Positions 1 through 7,112 of a stretch of 11,190 bases of DNA are shown piece after piece; the first letter of the stretch is position 1, and every line of letters begins with the position of its first letter. The translations under genes and the position numbers were made by a program. The notes beneath the pieces were generated by a model. That model was not told the DNA's origin and did not search any database. It worked only from the letters and a program-made list of their open reading frames with translations. This DNA is from Kiloniellaceae bacterium (lineage in GTDB: Bacteria > Pseudomonadota > Alphaproteobacteria > Kiloniellales > Kiloniellaceae), in the NCBI GenBank assembly GCA_021776145.1, contig JAJFGM010000515.1, forward strand, positions 1 through 11,190, in the 5' to 3' direction.

Positions 1-1074
1 CGCCGGGTGCAGGTCGGGATGAAAGGCCGGCTCGACCGGCACCTGTGGATCGCAGGCGCGCACGCGGCATTGCGGGATGGCGGCGAGCAGAGCCAGGGCC
101 GGCGAGTTCTTGGTCGAGGCGGTGTTTTCCTTGTAGGCGAGACCCAGCATGGCAAGCTTGGCGGCCGGAGTGTGAACGAAAAGCTCCTTGTGCAGGGTTC
201 GCAGCACCCAGTCCCGCCGGTAGCGGCTGTTGGCGATTTCGGCGCGCACCAGGCCGGCGTCGCTGCCGTGCACTTCGGCCAGGCGGCAGACCGTGGCGAG
301 ATCGCGTTCGAGGTTGCCGCCGGCAATGCCGAGCCCGGGGCTGAGGTAGGCCTTGGGGCCGATGCGCGCGTCGAGCCTCAGGGCCGGCACGATCTCATGC
401 CAGGCGGCGCCGATCTTCTCGCAGAGCTCGGCCAGCGTGTTGGCCGTCGAGATCGAGGCGGCGAGGCAGAGGTTAATCGACAGTTTGGCCAGTTCGGCGG
501 ATTCGTAGCGCATCGGCAGCAGCGGACAATTGAATGCGGCGAGGTAGTCGGCAAGAGCCGGCGGCAGCCCGGCGGCCGGGTCGGCGCAGCCGATGATGAA
601 ACGCTCCGGATTGAGGGCGCGTTCGACGGCGCGCCCGAAAATCAACGTTTCGACCTGATAGAAGAGGCGCGCGGGCGGCAACTCCAGGCCGCGCGTGAAA
701 CCCGGCGGGACCTGGCAGAGGACGACCAGGCAGGCGTCGGGCTTCAACGCCGGCACGACCGCATCGATCAGGCCACGGATCGGCGCCAGGTCGCTTGCGC
801 CGGCGTCGTCGGTCGGGACGTCGGCGGCGATGTAGACCAGATCACAGGCGCCGAGATCCGCGGCCTCCGCGGTGAAGACCAGGCGTTCGCCCTGCGTGGC
901 CAGCAACTCCGGCAGGTCGGGCTCGACGACCGGCAATTCACCCCGGCGCAGACCGGCGATCAGCGCCACGTCGGCATCGAAGGCACGGATGACGAAACCG
1001 CGCGCCGCCGCCGCCACAGCGTGGTTGAGGCCGAGGTGGGTCATGCCGGCGAAACCGATGACCGGCGCCGTCAC
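1..1074 (-). CDS. Diverged UDP-glucose/GDP-mannose dehydrogenase-like protein (3' end cut by window edge)
   Basis: The minus frame is open from a GTG at 1074 to the left edge, giving 358 codons; the C-terminal part lies outside. It resembles the UDP-glucose/GDP-mannose 6-dehydrogenase superfamily along its length: an N-terminal Rossmann motif (GMTHLGL, residues 10-16), LPVVEPDL (about 48-55), a VPPG turn (about 122-125), NPER, SAELAKLSIN with the conserved Lys and Asn (about 194-203), and RIGPKAYLSPGLG (about 237-249). The usual GGSCxPKD segment, which carries the catalytic Cys, reads GGNLERD (about 252-258) and has no Cys. The second glycine of GxGxxG is Thr. Classical members oxidise the C6 alcohol of an NDP-sugar to a uronic acid; without the Cys thioester step this one may do a two-electron oxidation or something else (inference). 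The GTG overlaps the stop of the upstream Gfo/Idh/MocA gene as GTGA, supporting this start and translational coupling. The family call is firm, the reaction is not. Confidence 0.85.
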   Translation of the reverse strand, partial: MTAPVIGFAGMTHLGLNHAVAAAARGFVIRAFDADVALIAGLRRGELPVVEPDLPELLATQGERLVFTAEAADLGACDLVYIAADVPTDDAGASDLAPIRGLIDAVVPALKPDACLVVLCQVPPGFTRGLELPPARLFYQVETLIFGRAVERALNPERFIIGCADPAAGLPPALADYLAAFNCPLLPMRYESAELAKLSINLCLAASISTANTLAELCEKIGAAWHEIVPALRLDARIGPKAYLSPGLGIAGGNLERDLATVCRLAEVHGSDAGLVRAEIANSRYRRDWVLRTLHKELFVHTPAAKLAMLGLAYKENTASTKNSPALALLAAIPQCRVRACDPQVPVEPAFHPDLHPA

Positions 1075-2018
1075 GGCTGGGGGTTTCCGGGGTTCATCGC
1101 CAGGGCCGCGCGGCCGAGGCCGTCGAGCCGCTGGTTCAGCCAGAGATCGCTGTCCAGGTTGTGGCCGCCGTTGTTGCAGAGTGCCTTGAAGTGGGTGTAC
1201 TCCAGCTCCCAGGTCGGGTCGGCCTGCACCAGGGTGATGCGCTCCTCGTCCGGCCGTCCGCTGGGCAGCCTGCGGCGGCGGTGGGTGAAGCTGCTCGGGC
1301 CCCACTTGCAAAGCGATTCGATATGGGCACTGCCCTTTTCTGCGAAGAGATCGCAGACGAAATGATTGCGCCAGCTGAGCAGGGTCATCTCCAGCTCCAG
1401 GCGCGGCAGATCGTCCGTCGGATCGCAGGCGACGACGATGTGGTCGAAGGCCCGGTTCTCGTGGCGGTCGCAGGAGGTGACGCGAAAGTCGCCAAGCTCC
1501 GGGCCAAACCAGAAGCGCAGGGTGTCGAGCAGGTGCGAACCCAAGTCGGGTAGCACACCGGCGCCGCTGTCGCGCCACGGCGAGCCGCGCACGTCGCGGG
1601 CCGTGCCGTTGCCGTAAAACAGGCGACCGGTGAAGATGCGTCCAAGCCGCCCCGAGGCGATGAGGTCGCGCATGCGCACGAAGTGCGGCTCGAAACGGTG
1701 ATTATAGGCTGTGTAGCAGGCCAGGCCCCGGCTTTCGGCAATCTCGGCGAGCGCCGAGATCTCGCCGTTGTCGGCGGCGAACAGCGGCTTTTCGACCAGG
1801 GCATGTTTGCCGCTGCGCAGCAGATAGTCGAGCAGGCCGATCTTCGGTTCGTCGGGCACGCACAGCAGGGCGGCGTCGTAATCGGTCAGCGGCACATCCC
1901 GCAGGCTCTTGTGGTCGGCCTGCGGGTGCACCGGGTCCACCGTCGCCACGACTTCGGCGCCGGCGACGGCGCGCCGCTTCCGTCCCTGAATTCCCAGCCC
2001 GACGATGATCACCCGCAT
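1071..2018 (-). CDS. Gfo/Idh/MocA-family NAD(P)-dependent sugar oxidoreductase
   Basis: This 315-residue protein begins with a Rossmann nucleotide-binding motif directly at the N terminus (GLGIQG, residues 7-12). It continues with CVPDEPK (53-59), the family EKP motif with the probable catalytic Lys (residues 76-78), YNHRF (105-109) and DLGSHLLD (158-165), which holds the usual active-site His. Members oxidise or reduce hydroxyl/keto groups of free, phosphorylated or nucleotide-linked sugars. In this cluster it would most likely act on the activated sugar, for example reducing a keto intermediate made by an SDR (inference). The ATG at 2018 is chosen because the Rossmann strand begins at once; the frame stays open to 2099, but that extension runs into the 3' end of the upstream gene and has no family resemblance. 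The gap to the upstream stop is 19 bases, and the gene's stop overlaps the next start as GTGA. Confidence 0.88.
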   Translation of the reverse strand: MRVIIVGLGIQGRKRRAVAGAEVVATVDPVHPQADHKSLRDVPLTDYDAALLCVPDEPKIGLLDYLLRSGKHALVEKPLFAADNGEISALAEIAESRGLACYTAYNHRFEPHFVRMRDLIASGRLGRIFTGRLFYGNGTARDVRGSPWRDSGAGVLPDLGSHLLDTLRFWFGPELGDFRVTSCDRHENRAFDHIVVACDPTDDLPRLELEMTLLSWRNHFVCDLFAEKGSAHIESLCKWGPSSFTHRRRRLPSGRPDEERITLVQADPTWELEYTHFKALCNNGGHNLDSDLWLNQRLDGLGRAALAMNPGNPQP

Positions 2019-2037
2019 GCGCAAGGCCCCGATCCCG

Positions 2038-3606
2038 TTACGCGTAGTTAACCTGCTGCTCGACCTGGGCGATTTTATCCAACAGGTCCTGCTGGCCAAC
2101 TGGAATGTTGCCGTCGCGCTCGCATTCGATGGCGGCGGCGAAGGAGCCGAGGATCGTCGCGATCAACTCGTTCGCCGTCGCCTGCATGGCCAAGGTCGCA
2201 TAGGCGAGCAGGGCGTCGCCGGCTCCGACCGGGTCGACGACGTGTTCGGCGAAGGAGTCGACGGTGAAAAAACTGCGCTGGTCGAAGTCGCTGTCTTCAG
2301 AGCGTTCGGGCACGCCGCGCATGGTCATGACGCCGCGGTCGCCGAGTTTCAGCAACAGGGTCTTGCATTCGGCCTGGCGATAGAGCTCCAGGCCGAGCGG
2401 CCGCACCACCGAATCCTGATCGCCGAGCGCGAAGCGCGCCTCGCGTTCGTTCGGGGTGATGAGGTCGAAGCCCTTGAACTGCAGGATATTGCCCCAGCGG
2501 CTGGCGACCTGGCTGTCGGCGACACGATAGGCGCCGGCGGGGATTGCCTCGATCAGCGTCGGAATGGTGGTGCGGTTGAAGATCCCGTGGCGGAAATCGG
2601 AAAAGACCACGACATCGCTTTCGGTCTCCTGCACGGCGGCGCAGAGCTGGCCGAGGATGGCCTCGGAAATCGAGCGATTGTCCAGGGTATCGATCTTCAG
2701 CAGGCGGTAGCCGCCAGGCGCGATGATGGCATTCTTGTTGGTCGTCGGCCGTGTCGGATCGATGATCGCGCGGCAAGTCACGCCATGCGCCTCGAGGTCC
2801 TCGAGCACCGCGTCCTTGAAAGCGTCGTCGCCGAGCACGGTCGAAAAGATGACTTCGGCGCCGCCGGCCTTGACGTGTTTGGCGACCACGGCGGCGCCGC
2901 CGGTGAAGTCCTGCTTTTCCTCGAAGCGGACCGAAACGGTCGGCGTTTTGGTCATGCCGCCGATGACATCGCAGTAGGTGTGGCTGTCGACGATGGTATC
3001 GCCGAGGATGTGAACGCACGTACCTGCCAGTTGGTCGACGGCGCGGCGCAGATCGTCGAACTCCAGGCCGTCGGAGTGCATCAGCGCGACCAGCTTGTCG
3101 ACGGCGATGTTGGGCGCCGCCAATTCGATCAGGTGCGACGAGGAATAGACGATATCGCCCGGCGTGAAGATCACCTCGCCGCCGAACTCGGCCAGCACGT
3201 CGATCTCTTCCTGGGTCTTGGGATTGACGCTGCCGGCGGTGTACTCATAACCCTTGGCGAAATAGTCGGGCTGGATGATGCGCAGGTTCTTCAACGGCTT
3301 GGACTCACCGTCGATGACCACATAGTCGACCATCTCCAGCGCCGCTAGGTTTATGGCGCGTAGATCCTCGGGCACCCAGGGACGCACGTTGCCCTTGGTG
3401 ATGTGCTGGTCGGCGGTGAGGCTGGCGACCAGGATGTCGCCCTTCGACTTGGCGTAGAGCAGATGCCGCAGATGGCCGGGGTGCACGATGTCGAAGACGC
3501 CGTGGCACATGATCACCTTGTTGTCGCGCGGTGCCGGCCCGATGATCTCGCGCAGCTCCTCGGCGGTCTTGATCTTGCGCCGGTACTGAAAAATCGAGTC
3601 GGGCAT
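2038..3606 (-). CDS. Bifunctional nucleotidylyltransferase (N-terminal) / PfkB-type sugar kinase (C-terminal), HldE-like with swapped domains
   Basis: This protein has 522 residues and two domains. Residues about 28-160 form a cytidylyltransferase-like nucleotidylyltransferase domain, with GVFDIVHPGH carrying the HxGH signature (HPGH, 42-45) and DLRAINLAALE (81-91). Residues about 195-515 form a PfkB/ribokinase-fold kinase domain, with GDTIVD (202-207), TGGAA (235-239), TPNEREA (384-390) and the GAGD anion-hole/catalytic motif (461-464, in DPVGAGD). HldE (RfaE), the bifunctional heptose kinase/adenylyltransferase of LPS synthesis, has the same two activities in the opposite order. By analogy the kinase would phosphorylate C1 of a heptose 7-phosphate and the transferase would load the sugar 1-phosphate onto a nucleotide; substrate and nucleotide are inferred. 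The ATG at 3606 is 10 bases after the preceding stop; the Shine-Dalgarno match is weak. The protein should be cytosolic. Confidence 0.9.
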   Translation of the reverse strand: MPDSIFQYRRKIKTAEELREIIGPAPRDNKVIMCHGVFDIVHPGHLRHLLYAKSKGDILVASLTADQHITKGNVRPWVPEDLRAINLAALEMVDYVVIDGESKPLKNLRIIQPDYFAKGYEYTAGSVNPKTQEEIDVLAEFGGEVIFTPGDIVYSSSHLIELAAPNIAVDKLVALMHSDGLEFDDLRRAVDQLAGTCVHILGDTIVDSHTYCDVIGGMTKTPTVSVRFEEKQDFTGGAAVVAKHVKAGGAEVIFSTVLGDDAFKDAVLEDLEAHGVTCRAIIDPTRPTTNKNAIIAPGGYRLLKIDTLDNRSISEAILGQLCAAVQETESDVVVFSDFRHGIFNRTTIPTLIEAIPAGAYRVADSQVASRWGNILQFKGFDLITPNEREARFALGDQDSVVRPLGLELYRQAECKTLLLKLGDRGVMTMRGVPERSEDSDFDQRSFFTVDSFAEHVVDPVGAGDALLAYATLAMQATANELIATILGSFAAAIECERDGNIPVGQQDLLDKIAQVEQQVNYA

Positions 3607-3616
3607 GGTGGGCTGC

Positions 3617-4636
3617 TCAGCTCTCCGGCGACAGCGAATCGAACCAGGTCTTGGTGGCGACGGCGATGGAGTCGGGATCCCACAAGGGCGCGTTGCGCCA
3701 GTAGTCGATGTTTTCCATCACCTTCGCGACGCCCTCCTCGAAGGCGATGCTCGGGCGCCAGCCGAGATCGGCCGTGATGCTCGAGATATCGGCCCAGGTG
3801 CAGTCCGGCTCGCCCGGACGCTTGGGGATAAAGACGTGCGCGCCGCCGAGCAGTTCGACCAGGCGGTTGACCGATTGCGGCGCGCCGGCGCCGACATTCC
3901 AGACACGGCCCGACAGCTCGGTTTCGCCGGCCGCAAGAAAGGCCGCGGCGACATCGGTGACATAGAGAAAATCGCGGGTCTGGCTGCCGTCGCCGATGAC
4001 GGTGAAAGGGGTGCCGGCCAGCTTCTGGCGCAGGAAGACGCCAAAGACGGCGCCATAGGCGCCCGAGGTGCGCGAGCGCGTGCCATAGGCGTTGAAGATG
4101 CGGATCGAATTGGCCGGCAGTTTGTAGACTTGGTTCCAATGGAAGACCGCCTGCTCGCCGAGGTTCTTGCTCAGCGCGTAGGGGTATTGCGGCTGGATGA
4201 CGTGGTCTTCGCGTGTCGGCACCTCGGCCATGCCGTAGCAGGACGACGAGGCGGCGTAGACGAACTTGTCGGCGCCGCCGGCGCGCGCCGCTTCCAGGAT
4301 GCGCACGGTGCCCTGGACGTTGACGTCCATGTATTCGGCCGGCTGCTCGATCGAGGGCACGACATCGCCGATGCCGGCGAAGTGGAAGACCTTGCAGACA
4401 CCCTTGAACAGCGGGTCGTCGGCCTTGACGGCGCGGATGTCGGCCTCGGCGACGACGACATCGGGGTTGTTGCCGTGGTGCTCCAGATTGGCCAGGCGGC
4501 CGCCGGAAAGATTGTCGATGACATGCACCCGGTAGCCGCCGGCGACCAGCAGGTCGACCATGTGGCTGCCGATGAAACCGGCACCGCCGGTCACCACGGC
4601 AATCTTTTTTGCTGATTTTCCTTTGGCGGCGCTCAC
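3617..4636 (-). CDS. Extended SDR NAD-dependent nucleotide-sugar epimerase/dehydratase (UDP-glucose 4-epimerase-like)
   Basis: This is a 339-residue extended short-chain dehydrogenase/reductase. The NAD-binding motif GGAGFIG is at 17-23, the DNLS turn follows at 41-44, the catalytic Ser region is AASSSCYG (128-135), and the YxxxK pair is YALSK (Tyr153, Lys157). FNAYGTR and GDGSQTRDFLYVTDVA match the substrate-binding half of GalE- and WbpP-like epimerases. It probably epimerises or dehydrates the NDP-activated sugar of this pathway; the exact reaction cannot be read. The start is a GTG at 4636 whose bases overlap the TGA of the upstream SDR as GTGA; the frame is open far upstream, but that part lies antiparallel-frame to the neighbouring gene and is not protein-like. 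A Lys-rich N-terminal tail of about 11 residues precedes the Rossmann strand. The next gene starts 10 bases after its stop. Confidence 0.9.
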   Translation of the reverse strand: MSAAKGKSAKKIAVVTGGAGFIGSHMVDLLVAGGYRVHVIDNLSGGRLANLEHHGNNPDVVVAEADIRAVKADDPLFKGVCKVFHFAGIGDVVPSIEQPAEYMDVNVQGTVRILEAARAGGADKFVYAASSSCYGMAEVPTREDHVIQPQYPYALSKNLGEQAVFHWNQVYKLPANSIRIFNAYGTRSRTSGAYGAVFGVFLRQKLAGTPFTVIGDGSQTRDFLYVTDVAAAFLAAGETELSGRVWNVGAGAPQSVNRLVELLGGAHVFIPKRPGEPDCTWADISSITADLGWRPSIAFEEGVAKVMENIDYWRNAPLWDPDSIAVATKTWFDSLSPES

Positions 4637-5628
4637 GAGACCTTCAGCCTTTGCATGGTCTTGACGTTGACATAGGTCTCGTCGCTCAACGAGTCCGGTA
4701 GCTTGCCCGCCTTGAGGGCGCGGCAAACGTCGCGTACGGCGTCCTCCAGGGTGTGGCTTGGCTTGAAGCCGGTCTTGGCGGCGATCTTGTCGGAGTTGAT
4801 GTGATAGGAGCGAATGTCGTTGGTCGGCGTTGTTTCGATCGTGATCGGCGCGCGCTCCGGCATTTCCTGCTCGACGACGCTTTTGACGATCTCGGCGATC
4901 TCCATCACCGTGTTGTTCTGATAGCCGGCGTTGAAGGTCTCGCCGGCGATCTGTTCGGCGGGCAGGCCGAGCAGCCGTTCGTAGAGATCGCAGAGGTCCT
5001 GGATATGGATGTTGGGGCGTTTCTGGGCGCCGCCGAAGACCGTGATCTTGCCGTTGTTGACGGCGTGATTGGTCAGGATGTTGACCGTCAGGTCGAGGCG
5101 CATGCGCGGGCTGTAGCCGCAGACCGTCGCCGGGCGGATGGTGACGCAGACAAAGTCGTCGCTTTGATGCTTGAACAGAAGCGGTTCGCATTGGCCCTTG
5201 AAATCGTTGTACAAGGTCAAGGGAACCAGCGGGTGGTTTTCGGTCACTTCCGGTTCGTCGGAGACGCCGTAGACCGACGAGGTCGAGGCATAGATGAAGC
5301 GCTGGACGCCCTTGTCCTTGGCCGCCTTCACCATGGGCTCGAAGCAGTCGAAGTTGATGCTGCGGCTCAAGCCCTCGTCGAGCTCGAACGAGGGGTCGTT
5401 GGAGATGCAGGCCAGGTGGATGACCGCGTCGACTCCCCAGCAGGCCTCGGCGAAGCGCTCGCTCTCGCGGATATCCTCTTCGATCACCTTGAGCCGCGGA
5501 TGCGGCTCCAGATGATTGCCGAAGTAGCACATGTCATAGACCGCGACGTTGTAGCCGCGGGCCAGCAGTTGCGGCGTGAGAATTGTCCCGACATAGCCGG
5601 CCCCGCCGGTTATGAGAATGTTGCGCAC
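4633..5628 (-). CDS. Extended SDR NAD-dependent epimerase/dehydratase
   Basis: This is a 331-residue extended SDR. GGAGYVG (8-14) binds NAD, VIHLACISNDPS (69-80) follows the fourth strand, ASTSSVYG (114-121) holds the catalytic Ser/Thr, and YNDFK (Tyr140, Lys144) is the YxxxK pair. RPATVCGYSPR and NIHIQDLCD fit the substrate lobe. It is likely to act on the NDP-sugar at C4, C5/C6 or C2 (inference). It is only a distant relative of the SDR just downstream, so the two probably catalyse successive steps rather than duplicate each other. The start is GTG at 5628, with GAAGGA (5638-5643) nine bases upstream as a good ribosome binding site. A 92-base gap, longer than most gaps in this operon, separates it from the transaldolase gene and contains a possible promoter. 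Its stop overlaps the next start. Confidence 0.9.
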   Translation of the reverse strand: MRNILITGGAGYVGTILTPQLLARGYNVAVYDMCYFGNHLEPHPRLKVIEEDIRESERFAEACWGVDAVIHLACISNDPSFELDEGLSRSINFDCFEPMVKAAKDKGVQRFIYASTSSVYGVSDEPEVTENHPLVPLTLYNDFKGQCEPLLFKHQSDDFVCVTIRPATVCGYSPRMRLDLTVNILTNHAVNNGKITVFGGAQKRPNIHIQDLCDLYERLLGLPAEQIAGETFNAGYQNNTVMEIAEIVKSVVEQEMPERAPITIETTPTNDIRSYHINSDKIAAKTGFKPSHTLEDAVRDVCRALKAGKLPDSLSDETYVNVKTMQRLKVS

Positions 5629-5637
5629 TTGTAACTG

Positions 5638-5643
5638 TCCTTC
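5638..5643 (-). promoter_or_regulatory. Ribosome binding site for the SDR gene at 5628
   Basis: The minus strand reads GAAGGA nine bases before the GTG at 5628. It supports this GTG as the true start, directly before the Rossmann strand of the SDR. Confidence 0.6.
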
Positions 5644-5675
5644 GAGTGTAGAAATTGGCGTGTGTGGAATTGCTC

Positions 5676-5703
5676 ATGATAGCCGATGCCCCGCGTCGGC
5701 CAA
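5676..5703 (-). promoter_or_regulatory. Possible internal sigma-70-type promoter
   Basis: In the 92-base gap before the SDR gene at 5628, the minus strand reads TTGGCC (5698-5703), then 16 bases, then TATCAT (5676-5681). The -10 box matches TATAAT at five of six positions and the -35 box matches TTGACA at four of six. Transcription would begin about 40 bases before the GTG at 5628. Such matches can arise by chance, and promoters in G+C-rich alphaproteobacteria are loosely conserved, so this is only a candidate. Confidence 0.3.
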
Positions 5704-5720
5704 TGGCGAGGATCGCGCTT

Positions 5721-6443
5721 TCAGTCGATGGTATAACCGGCGACCGCCGCGTCGTTGTAGAACATCGCCACCGTTTCCAGGGAAAATTCGTTGAGGTCTT
5801 TCCCGAAGAGGCGCAGCTTCGCCATGGCGTCGCTGGTCAAGGTGATGATGTGGCAGCCGACGCCATCGGCCTGGCGCACATTGAGCACTTCGCGCGGGCT
5901 GGCCCATAGCAGCTTGGCGGCCGGCCGCTCGCCGACGACCGACACGGCTTCGGCGAGCATCGGTAGCGGGTCGATGCCGGTATCGGCGATGCGTCCGGCG
6001 AAGACCGAGACGATGGCGAAGACGTCGCGCGCCAGGCAGTCGGTGACCGCGTGGACCTGGTCGAGGGTGAAGAGCGCGGTGACGTTGACCTGAATCCCGT
6101 CTGCCGACAGCCGCTTGATGACCGGGCCGCAGAACTCGCCGCGGGTATTGGTGACCGGGATCTTGACGTTGACGTTGTCGCCCCAGCTGGCGATCTGCCG
6201 CGCTTGGCGTTCCATCTCGTCGGGCTCGTCGGCGAAGACCTCGAAGGAAACTGGCCGATCCTGGACAATTTCCAATGCCGACAGGGCAAAGGCCTTGTAG
6301 TCCGGTACGCCCGCCTTGCGCATCAAGGTCGGGTTGGTGGTAAAGCCCCTAATCCAGTCGTGCGCCGCGAGCTCTCTGATGGCGCCGAGATCGGCGCCGT
6401 CCGCGAAGATCTCAACCTTGAGATCCGCTAAGGCCTTTTTCAT
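5721..6443 (-). CDS. Small transaldolase-family protein (TalC/FSA-type length)
   Basis: This is a 240-residue transaldolase-family class I aldolase, close in length to TalC/fructose-6-phosphate aldolase proteins. Visible motifs are EIFADGAD (11-18) with the acidic residue of strand 1, TTNPTL (35-40), VNVKIPVT with the Schiff-base Lys94, NVTALFT (120-126), VFAGRI (147-152) and WASPRE (180-185). Phe148 lines up with Phe178 of E. coli transaldolase B, whereas fructose-6-phosphate aldolases have Tyr here. This favours true transaldolase activity, such as making sedoheptulose 7-phosphate from fructose 6-phosphate and erythrose 4-phosphate. Its place between GmhB-like and SDR genes suggests a dedicated supply of ketose phosphate for sugar activation (inference). 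The ATG at 6443 lies 36 bases after the upstream stop, with GAGAG and GGGAG stretches before it. Confidence 0.88.
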   Translation of the reverse strand: MKKALADLKVEIFADGADLGAIRELAAHDWIRGFTTNPTLMRKAGVPDYKAFALSALEIVQDRPVSFEVFADEPDEMERQARQIASWGDNVNVKIPVTNTRGEFCGPVIKRLSADGIQVNVTALFTLDQVHAVTDCLARDVFAIVSVFAGRIADTGIDPLPMLAEAVSVVGERPAAKLLWASPREVLNVRQADGVGCHIITLTSDAMAKLRLFGKDLNEFSLETVAMFYNDAAVAGYTID

Positions 6444-6479
6444 CTACTCTCGAACTCCCGCGCTAGCGTGTTTTTGTTT

Positions 6480-7112
6480 TTAGGTTTTCCGCGGGATCCT
6501 TGGAGCGCCGCGTATCGGGGCCTTCATGTCTTTCAGGATGGCCGCCGCGGCTTCCGCCAGATTGCCGCAGCTTATGTCCGGTGTGTCTCGCAGGTCTTCC
6601 GCGTAGTGCCGATCGATGAAGATCGTGGTGCAGCCGGCGGCGACGCCCGCGCCGACATCGCGCCACCTGTCTCCGACCATGTAACTGGCCCTAAGGTTTA
6701 CATTCAATTTTGATGCTGCGTCCAGCAAAAGCCCCGGTTTTGGCTTGTAGCAGGTGCAATCGGGCCCATCCTCCTCGTAACAGGCGCAAATGCCATCCAA
6801 TGGCAGGCTCTGCCGCAATATGTCGTGCATGCTCTCAACTGTCGAGAGAGTCTGAACGCCGCGCGCCACATCCGGCTGGTTTGTCGCGACGATCAGCAAA
6901 AACCCGGCGGACTTGAGCGCCGCCAGGGCTGGGCCCACTTCCGGTAGAATTTCGAATGATTTCAGGTCTGTCGGCGGATAGGGTTTGCCGTCACGCACCA
7001 CGGCGCGGTTGAGGACACCGTCGCGGTCGAGGAAGACGGCCCGCCGCAAGAGATCAGGAACCCCGGTCCGTGGTCGTATTTTTATTGCTATGGGGCTCGC
7101 CGCTCTTGGCAT
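6480..7112 (-). CDS. gmhB: HAD-IIIA phosphatase, GmhB-like (heptose 1,7-bisphosphate 7-phosphatase family)
   Basis: This protein has 210 residues if it starts at the ATG at 7112. The HAD nucleophile motif is FLDRDGVLN (Asp29, Asp31), motif II lies in VATNQPDVARG (75-85), and KPKPG (123-127) and GDRWRD (147-152) complete the active site. CAC at 109-111 and CTC at 119-121 form a four-Cys zinc site like the structural zinc of GmhB, although E. coli GmhB has a His among its ligands. GmhB removes the 7-phosphate from D-glycero-D-manno-heptose 1,7-bisphosphate; the histidinol-phosphatase-like relatives are close, so the substrate rests on the neighbouring SIS, kinase and nucleotidylyltransferase genes. 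This start overlaps the SIS gene by 59 bases, which is long. A TTG at 7049 just before the HAD strand is an alternative that would remove the overlap, but has no better ribosome binding site. Confidence 0.85.
   Translation of the reverse strand: MPRAASPIAIKIRPRTGVPDLLRRAVFLDRDGVLNRAVVRDGKPYPPTDLKSFEILPEVGPALAALKSAGFLLIVATNQPDVARGVQTLSTVESMHDILRQSLPLDGICACYEEDGPDCTCYKPKPGLLLDAASKLNVNLRASYMVGDRWRDVGAGVAAGCTTIFIDRHYAEDLRDTPDISCGNLAEAAAAILKDMKAPIRGAPRIPRKT

Noticed and set aside
7..1365. Long plus-strand open frame of 452 codons
   Set aside because: It is the antisense shadow of the dehydrogenase-like gene and the end of the Gfo/Idh/MocA gene; its translation is low-complexity Gly/Arg/Asp-rich, with no family motif, while the opposite strand is clearly protein-like.
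2019..2099. N-terminal extension of the Gfo/Idh/MocA gene to 2099
   Set aside because: It would overlap the 3' end of the upstream gene, and the nucleotide-binding strand starts exactly at the ATG at 2018.
2005..3348. Plus-strand open frame of 447 codons
   Set aside because: It mirrors the nucleotidylyltransferase-kinase gene; composition is typical of antisense G+C-rich coding DNA (Ala/Gly/Asp/Val), without motifs.
4637..5530. Upstream extension of the SDR frame that ends at 3617
   Set aside because: The Arg/Gln/Pro-rich translation is an out-of-frame reading of the neighbouring SDR gene; the Rossmann motif begins soon after the GTG at 4636.
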